DNA of 64,000 nucleotides from NCBI RefSeq assembly GCF_004798865.1, contig NW_025335468.1, forward strand, positions 3,421,832 to 3,485,831, given 5' to 3'. Positions 50,214 to 62,577 of this stretch are shown here, in pieces (position 1 is the stretch's first letter; each line of letters starts with the position of its first letter). The notes below the pieces were generated by a model. It made no database searches. It was not told the origin of the DNA and saw nothing but the letters and a program-made list of their open reading frames with translations. The position numbers and the translations under genes are program-made. The DNA is from Varanus komodoensis (taxonomy: Eukaryota; Chordata; Lepidosauria; Squamata; Varanidae).

Positions 50214-50318
50214 TATGGACTTCAGCTGACAGTCCTATCCACACTTACCTGAGAATAAATTCTACTAAATGCAGTGGGTTTCACTTTCAAATAGAAATGT
50301 ATATAGCTGCAGTGTAAG
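50214..50318. mobile_element. AAGTAAGTCCCA-type MITE, diverged
   Basis: CAGTCCTATCCACACTTACC TGAGAATAAATTCTACTAAATGCAGTGGG, then AGCTGCAGTGTAAGCTT, in the family order. Confidence 0.5.
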
Positions 50319-50319
50319 C

Positions 50320-53300
50320 TTAAGACATTTTCTGTATAGGTAATAAAGGGGAGTGGTAAGGCAAGAGTGGGAACACAGCCAAAAACTTGAAAATAAGCTT
50401 AAATCTGCTCATGTAAATTAGTAAACTGAAAAGGGGAAAGAAAATCTCTAACCTTCAGAAGCCATTATAAAAACAGCATGCACTGCAAAGTATAACGCAA
50501 ATGCCTTTAAAATGCACCAATTACCTTAAAAAGTTTACCACTGTGGAAAAACACACACACACACTTGACAGTATTAGATTAAAAAAATCATTTATGAAAG
50601 AAGGTGCCAAACAATTTTTCCCAAAGTTTTAATTACAAAACAAAGTAATCAAAATCTATAGTACAAAATAAAGAGAGTTAACTCTACAGGTATAAACAAA
50701 GCCAGTAGCTTCAAACAGAACTCTAGCATTGGTGATATGGAACAATTACAGGTTGCAATATCAAGAGCTTAATCTGTGATTCCTTTTTAAGGGCACATCC
50801 AGCAAAAGGCATATGCTTTTAGGTCTCATTGAGTTAAATAATAGAGAGTTAAAGACATGCTTCTTCTTCCACTGAAATTAACCGGACTTACGTACAAAGA
50901 ACTTATTCGTGGCTAGGTTGTACTGTTTTCTTGCTGGCAAAGGTCTGTACAGTGGAACAGTGGTGTATGCCTATTTGTAAGAAAAATTGTATTTTCAGCA
51001 GTCCTCTTTATAAGCTGAATACCAGTAATTTTAATAACTTTTCTGCTGGTGATACAAGAATTTAATATTATGGTATAAAAAAATTAGCAGTACTATGAAT
51101 TGCAGACCTTGGAAGGAAAATGATTTAATTTTAGCACTTAGACTTTAACTTTACATATAATTTTAAACTGAGTGCATAATCAGTAAAACTGTAACACTCA
51201 GGCTCCATCAAAAAGGAGATACGTTGTTTGAGTGGAAGTTCCCTTGGAATACTAAAGTTTCCGAGCAAAAATTTCTTGACAGGGTATTTGCGCAAACTCA
51301 CATCAGACTTCTAAAGTCAATATTTAGTGATGTTGCATTGAAGATGTACAAATAAGCTTAGTTCCACCATCCCATGAATGCCTTTGTTTGGAATGAATTG
51401 AGCATATTAATACATTTTTCAACACAATGTTTGGTGAAAAATTAAGCAATGGAGCACAATGAACAAAAGGCTACTTGCTTTTTAAGGCTTTGTTATCATC
51501 GGCCCAAGTCAATATGCTAGGCTGTTTAAAAATACCAAAGGCACTTTTTAATGTTTATGACAAATTGTGTCTACAAAATGGATAAGAGTATACAGCTAAA
51601 ATATTTAGACTGTTTGCAGAATACATTTTACAATATAAATATAAAACAGATTGGCGTGAGTCTATTATAACAATTCTTGGTAATATTTGTATATATTCAT
51701 GTACATTTTACATTAGCAGCAATTGCAAATATTTAGATACAATACAGGAAGCAGCCTGGGTTTCGGGTTTATTTTTTAAGAATGCCCTCTGAATCTCCTA
51801 CGTAACAAGCAAAGTATTACCCCACCATATATTGCTTTGCTCAGAGTTGCCTGGTTGCAATTCAGTGACTCCCTTTTTACCCCAATGGTAAGAGGAGGTT
51901 GTTGCTACTTCTACTCCATGTCCTCTCCTTGCTTCCTTTGCCCTGATTACTGTAATGAGCAGAACTCTAGGCAGACTGCACAGAAAGTAATGGGGATGAG
52001 AGGCAGAGAAGTGGCTTTCTGGCTGGCTACCGAACTGAGCAAAGGTTCAAATGTACAAGGAGAAACCTCAGGGTTGCAACCTAGCAACTCTAATTTTGCT
52101 TTGCCCCCCCCCCCCAGGCCAATAGGATTTTTATTTAATTAAATCAACAGTTCTTTTTTCTAATTGCAAATACTTCAATTGCATTATTTACAAAGTATTT
52201 TCCACAAATATTATTTTACAAGTTAAGCTTGACATTACACCCTTCTTTCCACATCACGCATGCGCGCACACACTCACCCCCCCCACACACACACACTTTA
52301 AAAAGTTAACCACAGGGGACCTCTTGGGAACACAGCTGCTTGCCTAAAGGTGCTTTCTTTTCATATAGTTTATTTTTAGATGCAAGATCCATAATTTCTC
52401 TCCAAAAATTCTTGTGTGTATCAGGTTGGTTGAATTCACTTTCAGACTTATATTAATAAAGGCTTGACATTGATGTTAATAAAAATTGGTCAAAATGCAC
52501 TGAAATGAATGGGAAACAGATGTGACAACTTTTAAACAACCCATGTTTTTGTTTAAATCAGTGGGACAGTCCTTAATTAATACATTTGTCAGGAACACCA
52601 AGTGTACATTTGGTACAACAATGTTTTTACATCTTACACAAGAACACTGTGTGAGAAAAGTAAAATTAAGTCCAAAGATTATATCCACCTTATGCAACAG
52701 CTTATGAAACTTCTTGCATTAGCAGAGGCATATTAGAGAACCTGCCTCATAGAAGATATCACCATATGAACTCTGCGTGCTGAACAGAACTAATTTTTAT
52801 TTTTCATCTGCTCAAAGCGCTTTGCATCCAACTTCATGCAGAACAGCATTTTCCCGAGAAAGCAGATGAGCACCAGCAATAATGCAAGTCCCTACTCTCC
52901 TTTTTCTTTTAAGAAGATCAATGGTTTACTGAAATCGCTGGTTGGAGTTGCCTGGAGTTGCCTGCAGCTGGATTAGCTGAAACTGATTTCCTCAGTGCCT
53001 CATTACTACCATGGTCCCTCCAACCTTTTGAAAATGCCACACAGAGGAACAGGCGAACCAGATGAGTGCAGCAGAGATGGGGGATCCAGCAGAGGCAGCT
53101 TCCATATGGAGGCTTTCAGCATGAGAAGACAGATCCTCTCTCTTCTAGCATTCAATGGCACTTGTAAGAAAATAGGAAATTGGCATGCACATGTGATGAA
53201 AGCCAGCAATGTTAACAACCAAAAGAGCAACACTTCACAAACGCCACACAAAAGATTAAACACAGTTATGCCAAAGTCAAACACTGGCTAAAATTTTCTT

Positions 53301-54889
53301 AACTGTAAAATATACATGCATCCTTTACTTATAACTCAGTTAGATATATGGAATGTAGGATTGGACTAGACTTTCCAACTCCAGCAGTTTGTATCATTAA
53401 TCAGAGATCTGTAGAGAATACTTAATAGATTAGCACACTATTATGTGTTTGACCTGAACCCCTCAATGCATTACTGTGAGTGATGTCTGTGTTCCAAGTG
53501 CAAGCAGTATCACCACATGTATGGCATCCTGAAACTTATAGGAATAGGATGTTATGTTTGCAGTATTCATGGGCATATAGTTGGTATTTAGACATTATTA
53601 TAGGGTTTTCTCCACCATACTAGTAACAAAAGAAGAAAATGTGACTGTAAAATACTAATATATTGAGACTGGAACTGAACACTCCACCCAATTCACAGAT
53701 CTAACCAGCAGCTCCTTCTCTGAATTATACTGTAAGGTCCAAATACAGCCAGACATAACGAACGCAGTGGTAAGAAACTTCACCCTGTCAATATGATAGG
53801 AAATACTGGCCAGAGTTTGGAGAAGTTTCACATTATGCTGTGCCAGACATATTTGCTAAAAATCCAGCTATGAGTTCAAAAAGGAACATTTTTCATTCTT
53901 GTCAGTGGTTTTAAGGTTGTCAAAAGCTTGCTGCACCTGCTGTTTTGCAGCTGTGAAAACAGGCTGTAATTTTTGTTCTCTTCCTCACTTTCCAATTGTA
54001 TGCCATAGTTTGTTCACATTGTAGTTTTTGCAATACACAGCTTCCAAGTATTTTGTGCAGCACAATCAGACTGAACATGCAAAAGCAAACATACAGGTAG
54101 CTAACACAAGAAGTTTTGCTATTTTTCCTCCCAACCCACTGTGAAAACTAGCATCTTCAAGTACAAATACAAATCTCACTTGACCCAATACTCTTCTTAT
54201 ACATTTTGGGGAAGAGCCAATGCATTTAAACAGAATTCCACATTTAATTCCACAGAGAGAAACTGCTCTCCATAGGCAAAGAGATTAGAAGAACCCACCC
54301 AAGCAAAAAGGTCAGCGCGTGTATAAGAGGCATAGAGTGCTGGGTTGAATATGGAGCCCTGTCTTACTCAGCAGCAATCTGGTGTTGCAGAGTAAATATT
54401 TGCTAGGAGGCTGACCATGCACTCACATTAGGATGAGAGATGACAACAGCTATGCTGGCACATTACTTCAGAACACACTGTTAAGCCAGGATGCTGCACT
54501 AGTGCCATAGGCGGATGCGGATCAGGATTTAATGGTGGCTTCACATTCTACGGACCTCTAACACACAACATGCAAATTATGGAGGCTTCAGTGAATTACA
54601 CAAAGTTGCTTCAGAGGGATCTAGCATTATTGTCTGAGAAAGGACAAAGAGGGTAGGACCAAATTTAATGGGATCAGGTTACTAGAAAATGTATTTCCAA
54701 TAGTCCCATAGCAACAACAGTAATAAAGTTACTGGGGGATAGATTTCTAACTGCACATTAGCAGAAATTTCTTAATGGTAAGAGCAGTTTGGCAAAGGAA
54801 CAAATTAAATGAGAGGCTGTGTGGGCTGGATAATCATCTGATTTTAAAGGCTTTAAGCTCTAGATTTCATGCAACAAGCACAGCATTGG
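50320..54889. other. Repeat-poor intergenic block downstream of LRP5
   Basis: About 4.5 kb with no clear transposable element. It holds a C12 run at 52104-52115 and an alternating CG/CA tract (GCATGCGCGCACACACTCAC) at about 52258-52296. Composition is AT-rich, like a long 3' UTR or conserved non-coding DNA. No coding exon is recognised. A short CR1-like trace (GGATTGGACTAGAC ... TTCCAACTCC) is at about 53360. Confidence 0.5.
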
Positions 54890-54940
54890 ACTTGGTGACC
54901 TTCAAAACCCTCCTCCGACTCTGTTTAAAGAAGTAAGTCA
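54890..54940 (+). mobile_element. CR1-type 3' tail fragment
   Basis: GCATTGGACTTGGTGACCTT CAAAACCCTCCTCCGACTCTG resembles GGATTGGACTTGATGACCTTCAAGGTCCCTTCCAACTCT. Confidence 0.55.
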
Positions 54941-54949
54941 GCCCAAACT

Positions 54950-55028
54950 GCTGCCCTCCAATTATACTGGCCTACAACTTCCAGCATGCTTGCTAGGGTA
55001 TGCTGAGAGTTGTAATCCAATACTGATC
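54950..55028. mobile_element. Palindromic hAT-like MITE, partial
   Basis: CTGCTGCCCTCCAATTATAC TGGCCTACAACTTCCAGCAT, then GAGAGTTGTAATCCAATAC. Confidence 0.55.
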
Positions 55029-56430
55029 TAAGGTAATTTGGTCTCTAAGGTAATTTGGCAACTGTAGTAATGCAGATAATGTCTTTTTTAATGGATGAAA
55101 ACAAGTCAAACCTCTAAAACAAGTGGAGTTTAAAATTTGCTTTCAAGTTTTTTCCAGCTTTCTGATGGCATGCACTGTACTAATATCCAATCCTGAGACC
55201 CAGAAACACTCCTGTCACTTATATCATGCAATTAAAAAATAAATCAATTAAGCATACTATTTTAACTGACCAATCACAATTAAATCTACATAGCAGTATA
55301 ACATTATTTTTCTGAAGAAAAAATGCACATGCTCCAATTTGATATTAGACCCTGACTTAGCAACGGCACTCCTGCTCTGTGTGTGTGAGAGGAGGCATGC
55401 CTGTTTCAAAAAGGTATCTACTGCCCAGTGATTTGCACATAATCTGCTGCTCAACGACTTGGGGACAATTTTTACTGAAATGTATTGTGCAACTAAATGT
55501 GGCTGTCCTGATTTTTGCAACAAAAATTGAAATTCAAAAGTTTTACAGAGTTTGGCTGCGCCCAACAAAGCAGGAGGAGGAAAGAGAAAGATGCCTCACA
55601 GGCTGTGGGGACCAAGAGATCTCTGAAATATTGTGCTCTGTCAGAAAAACAAGATTGATAGTGGTATCTCTCAGCTGGTTATCTGTTTCTATTTCTACCA
55701 CTGATTTCATGGTTACATGCTCCCCAAGAACTGCTAAGCTGAATGCATGGCTTCTACTGAATGATGAAACTTCATTTGCTTCCCCGATTAATATTACATT
55801 AAGGCTGCCAGAAGCCTGACAGGACTTTGCTGGGCACAAAAATTCCCAATTGGGTACGTGCTTATTTTCTTACAGTAGCAGTAATTTGTGCTGAATAAAG
55901 TGAGTGCAACTTTCAGAATTCCACATTTCCTTGTGCACAGATGTATCTGGAAAGTGAATGATGATGGAATGAGAACAGGAGAAGTCTCCTCCTGCATTCA
56001 GCATTCCAAAAGAAATTGCATTTTTGTGGTTAATCACCTATGTTCAACGTAGATGCAGATGATCAAGGTATGATCAAGGCAGATGATCAAGTTAGTTCAT
56101 AATTACCTATAATCAAGATGATCAAGCATCCTTTAAAATAAAAAATCTAATTTCCTGTGCGTGTATTTCAAACAACACTGCCATTCATTCATACAGTATT
56201 TCTAACTCACCTTTTTGTTACTTGAAAAACAAACAAAAACAAACAAAACAAACTAATTCAGCACATTCCCCTTTACAGAATCAAAATGGTGATTTCAAAA
56301 AGCTCCAAGTATATATTCCCCGCTTCCCACCTCCTTTGGAGGTCAATTTAAATTTTGTGACTTCAATGCAAAGGCAAAATATGGCACAAAAGAATGGATA
56401 TTAAGTTAAAAAACACAACTTATAAATATT
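55029..56430. other. Unassigned sequence just downstream of LRP5
   Basis: At 55379-55839 both strands are open over long frames (146 codons plus, 98 minus) without recognised domains. At 56050-56130 there are short imperfect repeats of GATGATCAAG. An (AAAC)n-like tract lies at 56228-56250. Confidence 0.45.
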
Positions 56431-56439
56431 CTTTTGCTG

Positions 56440-56586
56440 TACAATTTTCACAGCCCTGGCCCACCCATTTTTATTCACATTTTAAAAGTTCCCTCCCCAT
56501 TTTAGATCATAAAATATATATTTAAAAATCTTTGTTCATATTTAAAATATATTTACAGAAAGCAAGACAAGTTCCTTCTGCTGAAA
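56440..56586 (-). promoter_or_regulatory. LRP5: LRP5 3' UTR and likely poly(A) signal
   Basis: On the minus strand AATAAA occurs at 56475-56470, 112 bases after the stop codon, followed by a GU-containing stretch (GGGCTGTGAAAATTGTAC). A short 3' UTR of this size would fit my recollection of mammalian LRP5. Longer alternative ends are possible. Confidence 0.55.
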
Positions 56587-56848
56587 TCATGAGGAGTCCG
56601 TACAAGGAGAAGGGGGAGGGGGATAGAGGTGGAAGTAACTTCGCTCTGTGGCTGGAGAAGGTGGACAGCTCTCTTCTGCTGACATGTACTGACTGCGGGG
56701 GGTGGGAGGAGGAGGGTAAGGATCTGAGTCTGAATTTAGATCTATGTAGTATTTATTGGCTTTCCACCGGCTTGTAGTGTAGTCACTGTCACATACGTCG
56801 GTGCTGCAAGGAGTAGTTGGTGGAGCTATTCCCCTTATAAGATAGGGC
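56587..56848 (-). CDS. LRP5: LRP5, last coding exon (cytoplasmic tail end)
   Basis: Acceptor TTTTATTTTCCAG, then one base completing Arg, then 86 codons and TGA at 56589-56587. It encodes [68 protein letters not shown] and ends SPCTDSS. The [18 protein letters not shown] block identifies LRP5; the paralogue LRP6 has [30 protein letters not shown] here. Four of the five PPP(S/T)P-type motifs lie in this exon. In the family, Wnt binding leads to their phosphorylation by GSK3 and CK1, and they then recruit Axin and stabilise beta-catenin. All motif Ser/Thr-Pro positions are kept, so the tail should be functional. Confidence 0.97.
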
Positions 56849-59043
56849 CTGGAAAATAAAACAGAAGTGTGTTGCACTGTAAAAGCATGCATTCTGACAG
56901 AGAAAGGCATAGGTACAGAGCCATACAATCAAACAACTTACTTCGTAGATAAAAGGAGGGGGTGATTGATGTTAGAGAGTTAACGCTTTTTTTTCTGTCC
57001 TTTGCCTCAAGTATACAATTGGTTGCAGTTATGAAGAGGCAGTATGGTAGCTGGTAAAGATTCCATTTCAATGATATAGGAAAACTGTTTCTATACCCTA
57101 CAGCAGAATCCCTGTGTACTGAGGTTACCTGCTGAGACCTTTCACCTGATGCTTCTGCTGTCTAAAAGCCTTTTTAGATTGTCTGTGTTCTCCTGACAGC
57201 TAAAAGGGTGATATTTCAACACTGGAAGCATAACTGCCCATTTCCTATAATGCAATGGATGGAGGAGCTTATAAATGCTTTCACTATAGATACTCAGTTG
57301 GTATATCTGGACCACCTTTGGTTGATGCCCTATGTACACATACACACACACTCATTGGTATGGATACGAGTATATAAAAGCTTATGTAAGTACATTTTTG
57401 AAAATCAAAGGAAAAAAAGAGGGTCTTCTTAGTGGTGCTTGCAAAATTCCCCTCACTGGGAAAGCACCATCAATATGTCTTTTTCTCCTGCTAAATTTCA
57501 AAGTTTAAGTATTGTTCAGATACTGTTGTTAGTTTCTAAAATAAAATTTAAATCTATTTTAATGTTATTTTATTCTATTTTATGTAAATTGACCTGGAAG
57601 CATCACCAAAAGGTGATATAGAAATTCTTTAAAAAACAAAGCCAGAATAAGAACTGCAGTGATCCTACAACTTGTAGTTAGTGCCAAAAGCACTGCTAAT
57701 AGCTAACAGCCAGCAAGGTCTTCCGGGCTTAACAGAAAGCTGTTTATTCTTGATCATTCAAGTGGCCTTTTGGGTATTATAAAGAGGGCCTTTCCCACTC
57801 CTGTCCCCTCGCTTTCCAATATCCCATAAGTAACCTTTTGTGGCGCATAGTGCTGTAGCAAAATCAGACTGCAGGACCACTGTTGATCAGTTCTGGGGAG
57901 TGGGCTTGTGTCTTTGCATTCCACTTACTATGCCTGACCCTCTGAGCTGCCCTGCTAGTGAGAAGTCTTAGGACATGATTCCAAAAGCCACAATACTACT
58001 TCAGGATCTTTAGCAACAGTCTAGGCAAATTGCCACTGAATGCTTTGTCTACTTGCAAGGATGAACTAAGGTGTCTGTGTGCACGAGAGATTCTCTCTCA
58101 TCAATCATATAAGCCATTACTTCATTTAACCTGCAAAGAATCTATGCTTTCCTTCATTCTCTGTGTATGTTTAGTACAGAAGAGGTGCACCTATTACTCC
58201 CCTGTTTAAGATAAACATGCATTTGTTAGGGAAAAGTGGAAGCAGCTAGCAGAATAGTGGGTTTTAATATGAGCATTTTAGTTTATGATGTTAGAGACCT
58301 GCTGGGCACCTTCCATAGGCCACAAAGCAATTATCCTGTGTGGGACACCATGTCAGCACTAGATAGCATTTACTTAAGACATCCGTGCTGTGTGTGAACA
58401 TGTAACATGTATTACTGCACAATGTATGTGCATTTAGCAAATAGTGAATTTGCATATTCTCCAGGAACCACCACTACCATACAGTCTTCCCCCATTGAAA
58501 TTAGACATACCGAAGATATTTTAAGGTGAAAATACTTTATGAAAAAAGGATAAATATGAATCAGATTTTGTTCCTAACCAATATTCTATTCTGCAATCAA
58601 AGAGAGGGAGAAAAATAATTAGAATCTTTCTCCCCTCCTCATTTGGAAGACCTAAGTTGCACAATGCTAACTGTTCTTACCTTTCCTTGTTAAATAAACA
58701 CACATTCATAAAGCATTCAGAAAATGCCATCTTGAGAGGACATCACTAACTTCTAAGGGCAGAGTTCTGGACACAGCTGGGCTGAGGCTAAAAGCAGCCT
58801 AAAGGCCTGGCTCTCAATGTTCAATGCACCTGTGAACAGTTCTATATCTCAATTCTAAAGTGAACAGGGCAGAAAAACAATATATTTGCCAATATAACAA
58901 AAGCTGACTTATTGTCAAAGCACAGCAGATTGAAAAGAGAACAAGGGGAGATATGTTAATTTTTTTAAAGGTTAAAGATTTTAAGAAGTTAATTTTAGTA
59001 TACTGATATCAACAATGCATAAAGAATTCAAAAGGTTAATTAC
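56849..59043 (-). other. LRP5: LRP5 last intron
   Basis: 2.2-kb intron with proper GT and AG ends on the minus strand. It contains an old L2-type LINE fragment at 57410-57640. The rest shows nothing recognisable. Confidence 0.85.
57410..57640 (+). mobile_element. Old L2/CR1-type LINE 3' end, plus orientation
   Basis: GAGGGTCTTCTTAGTGGTGC (the RVFLVVL-like end of ORF2) is followed by a 3' UTR, TGTAAATTGACCTGGAAGC, ACCAAAAGGTGATATAGAAA and an A-rich tail. It is diverged more than the minus-strand hairpin tails. Confidence 0.6.
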
Positions 59044-59141
59044 CTATAAGATCTTGTTGTTGAAGGAATGTTTGAGGAATAGAACATTTCTGTGTTATAG
59101 AGGGAACGATCAGTGGCTGGTGAAGGTGGTGGGTTTAGAAT
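59044..59141 (-). CDS. LRP5: LRP5, penultimate coding exon
   Basis: 98-base exon after acceptor TTCATTCCACAG, donor TATAG|GTAATT. It encodes [32 protein letters not shown] and two bases of an Arg codon completed by the next exon. Human LRP5 has [33 protein letters not shown] here. The exon carries the first PPPSP motif (PPPSPAT) of the tail, which in the family is the strongest single signalling motif. It is too short to appear as a long open frame and was found by matching the splice sites and the protein. Confidence 0.96.
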
Positions 59142-60435
59142 CTGTGGAATGAAATAAAAAGAAATTATTTTTTATCACAGTGTGCCCTTATGTGCATTCA
59201 TGGGCAGTGTCCAACCTGCTGCTGCACTCCCACATGAACCGTTGTGCAAGTGGGACCCACTGCTGATGCAACTGAAACAAACCTCCAGAAACTGGTACAG
59301 AAACACTTGATTCCAGATTACCACAAGTCAGAGGAGTTCCCTTCTGTAGGCCCTGATGGCTGGACTACTTTTAGAATTGCTAACTCCCTCTTGTACTAGT
59401 ATTAGGTTCTGTTGGTGCACAAAAAGACTCGAGATACTGTCCCATGAAAGCCAGTGTTATATGAACCTGCTCTGAGTCCAGATTTGCATTATGATAATAA
59501 AACCATATCATTAGCATATGTAACAATAAAACATAGTTCTGCACAGTATCCCCTTTTTGAAAGTTTTAAGGTTACCTATGTATTCAAATACATCACTTAG
59601 TGCATACCAGCTTGATATAAGCTACCAAGAGTGACTTGCTCATGGTCACAAGAGCTAGGCGTGGAACCAGGAAACAACTTGGAATATCTCATTTGACCCT
59701 GAGCTGCCAGCAGCTGGGACAAGTGGAGAGGGAAGAGTAGGAAGGCTCTGTCCCCTTAATGCAGAATCTTGAAAAACACCACAAAATGTAACAGTGTGTG
59801 GATCAATCCATATAAGTCTGCTCTTGAGTTGTCTTTCCTCCTCCTGCTTCTTTTACTACAAACTGCTTTTATTTATGGGAAACGGTTCAAGGGATTTGGC
59901 TGACTCACAGAGATCCAAGACAAACCGAGAGTAAATAAACAGATGGACTGTTTAGCTTTGTAGGCTCTCCCTCAACTCCACCAAGCACCTCCCTTTGTTT
60001 TCACACTCTGGCCTACATTTACAGGACTGCATACTACCAAGTGTCCTGGTAGGTCAACACCATCAAAACATTCACAAAGAACAGAATGATTACACTCTGG
60101 AGGTGAAAATGATACTAGAATGCAAACACTCAGAGCAACGATCTCAAAGGTCATCACCCTATCAAAACATATGCTACAAATGTAACAGTGTTTACTCATT
60201 AGCAGACCCATTGATCTTTGGAACTCCTCTGGGATTGTTCTGGAGAGAGCAGTTTCATTATTGCTCAGGGAGCAAAACAACACAATGCCCAACACGAGAC
60301 TGGCCTGCAAGCAATGGGTTCAATTTCCAAGGATCACCAGAATGTTGACTAACTCTTCCTAACCAGCACTTGGATACTCTTTTAGCCGAGGACAGGGAGA
60401 AAGGCAAAAATCACTTATAACGTTTTCACACTTAC
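59142..60435 (-). other. LRP5: LRP5 intron
   Basis: 1.3-kb intron with normal splice ends. At 59972-60348 both strands are open for over 110 codons, but neither product is recognised. Confidence 0.85.
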
Positions 60436-60575
60436 CTGTGGATAGAAAGTGGCTTTGGTACTAGATGAGCTACTAGAGGAGGCTCCAGTTACATGGTTTC
60501 TGTCATACAGAGGGGCACCACTACTTCCTCCCATCAGGCTCATGGAGCTGATCATAGATTTTCCGCAAGAGATGC
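60436..60575 (-). CDS. LRP5: LRP5, third-last coding exon (juxtamembrane tail)
   Basis: 140-base exon with acceptor CCATGCAG and donor CCACAG|GTAAG. After completing a Gly codon it encodes [46 protein letters not shown]. Human LRP5 has [33 protein letters not shown] and STKATLYPP. The poly-Ser stretch and LYDRNHVTG block are typical of LRP5/6 tails, between the membrane and the first PPPSP motif. Phases join cleanly with both neighbours. Confidence 0.97.
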
Positions 60576-61039
60576 CTGCATGGATAAAACAGGATTGGAC
60601 TGCAGTTCCCAGTAGAAAAGATCATCCTCATTGAAACAAATTAAAGTCAATTAGTGTGGTCTGCAAAACCCTTCTGAGTTTTGGCACAAAGCTCATTTTC
60701 TTGTGCAGAGGTTAAGGTACTTCATTTTAAGCCATCAGGCAGAATAAACTTTTGCTAAAAACTTCTATTCTTCCTTGAATATTAGAACTTAAGGAGTTTT
60801 TGGTATTGTCAGCCTTAGCCAGATCTTTGCACAATATCCTGATAAGGCCCTGTGTAAATACCATACACACAATTAATGGATTCTGGGAAGGGCATGAATG
60901 GCTGCTCTTTACCCACATAGCCCACATACTGTCTCCACTAAAATTGTGCTGATGTGTTTCCAAATGGGATAAGGGAAGCCCAAACTTTGACATTCAGAGA
61001 ATGCCAGTGCATTGCTAGGGGTGGGATGAAGAAAGCAAG

Positions 61040-61690
61040 CAATAAATATCCCTGTGCTGAAGTTCTGCCCCAGTTCTTCATGCCCTAGTTTCAACTGACT
61101 TAGACTACTGCAATGTGTTCTGTAATGTGGGACTGCCATGGAAGCTACCTCAGCTGATGTAGGATGCACCTGCTACAAGTCCTTGTAGGGTCTATCCAGT
61201 TGAATCACATTACACCATTTGTACAAGGTACATTAACAGTGTGTTTCTGGAGTGCTACTTTGAGTGCTATTTTTGTTCTTTAAATCCTTAGTTTGACTAC
61301 AAGTTATTTGAAGGATTATCTACACCCTTTCAAACATGCCTGTTAGTTATTCTTGAAGGCTTTATTTGCTGGCTTCCAATAAAATGTGTACAATTGGCAA
61401 ACACTAGAAATAGGGTCTTCTTTGTGGCTGCCCCTGTCCTAAGGATCTTCTCTCCTAAGACATCTATCTATTTTTAAAGGAAGGTTTTAAAACCATGTTC
61501 ACTTTCTTTGGTTTTACAAATGTTCTGTATTATATATGCTGCTCTTGTTCCTGACTTTCTTGCATATTCTTAATGACACTATCAATTTTATACTGACATA
61601 GAATTGTATATTTGCATTGTAAACTAATTTGGGAATACTGTAATCTTGAAATTAGCTAAGAAATGAATTAAACAATCAAACAAATGAGTA
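61040..61690 (+). mobile_element. Old L2-type LINE fragment, plus orientation
   Basis: One frame gives LHALVSTDLDYCN, the HALVTSRLDYCN motif near the end of L2-type ORF2. After further diverged coding sequence, TAGGGTCTTCTTTGTGGCTG (the RRxFxVAAP end) and a 3' UTR with TTGTAAACTAATTTGGGAAT and an AAATGAGTAAATAAACAAG-like tail follow. It is eroded by many changes. Confidence 0.65.
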
Positions 61691-61915
61691 AATAAACAAG
61701 TGAACATAGCTCTTAAAAACAAGAGACAGCAGCAGCAGAGTCATCTGATCTCCTCCCGCCCCTCCACACACAAACAGAGCTTCTTTCTAAGTAGATTGTT
61801 TTTAAAGTAATCAACATAAGCCCAACTTTTTGGGATGCCAAGCTTGATGGTTCCTTCTACTTTGCAATAAGTATTAAAATGTTATATATTCAAGCATATC
61901 ATGATAAGAACAGTA

Positions 61916-62461
61916 CAGTGATACCTTGGCTCACAAATGCCTCTGTTCACAACCAAATTGGGTCACAAACAGATATTTCAGAAAAAAAATTGCCTCAGTT
62001 CGCGAACTCCACATTGAGTGACGACCACGATCACAGCCCATCCTCCCCACACGAGCCCGATCACCATCGCGCCCATCTTCCCCGCACAAGTGCAATCGCC
62101 ATCATGCTCATCTCCCCCCGAGCGCGAGCGCCATCACACCTGTCTTCCCTGCATGAGCACGATCGCTCCCATCTCCCCCTCCCCCCAGGCACGATCGCTA
62201 ACGCACGATTATCGTTTGGACTCTCCCTCCAAACAATAACCTCCCCTCCACCTAGATTAGTGTTCTCTACTGTAATGTACTTTGTTACTCTGTTGTTCTT
62301 TATTACTTCGTTTCAAATTTTTGTGATTTAAAAAATATTTACAGAATGGATTAACCTTATTTACATTGAATCTTCTGGGGAAATTTGACTTGTCTCGCGA
62401 CCAATTTGGGTTGCAACCAAAGTTGTGGAACGGATTAAGTTCATGAGCTGAGGTACCACTG
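61916..62461. mobile_element. Tigger/pogo-like DNA transposon, non-autonomous
   Basis: Starts CAGTGATACCTTGGCTCACA and ends GAGCTGAGGTACCACTG (inverse CAGTGGTACCTCAGCTC), with TA on both sides (61914-61915 and 62462-62463) as expected for Tc1/mariner-type insertion. The inverted arms extend inward (CAAATTGGGTCACAAAC on the left; the right arm inverted reads CCCAAATTGG). The centre at about 62035-62205 is GC-rich and made of about five imperfect units of roughly 35 bases. There is no transposase. Confidence 0.85.
62035..62205. repeat. Imperfect about 35-base tandem repeats inside the Tigger-like element
   Basis: Successive units share GAGC(C/G)CGATCACCATC followed by CATCTTCCCCGCA-like sequence: CACGAGCCCGATCACC, CAAGTGCAATCGCC, CGAGCGCGAGCGCC, ATGAGCACGATCGC, GGCACGATCGCTAAC. 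Confidence 0.65.
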
Positions 62462-62577
62462 TACAATGATAGCACCTATATAGCATCACAAAGCTGTTAT
62501 TTGACATGTTGTAAAACTAAGGGGTTAGGGAGAAATGAGAAATACAGTATTAGCTGACACTATTGAGCCATACTTAC

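Larger units (their letters stand above)
60576..62577 (-). other. LRP5: LRP5 intron with LINE and DNA transposon
   Basis: 2.0-kb intron holding an old L2-type LINE piece (61040-61690) and a Tigger-like element (61916-62461). Confidence 0.85.

Noticed and set aside
59972-60348. Frames of 112 and 117 codons on opposite strands in an LRP5 intron
   Set aside because: No recognised domain and no acceptor/donor pair that would fit a known LRP5 exon.
61879-62331. 150-codon frame rich in His, Pro and Ser
   Set aside because: Translation of the tandem-repeat core of the Tigger-like element.
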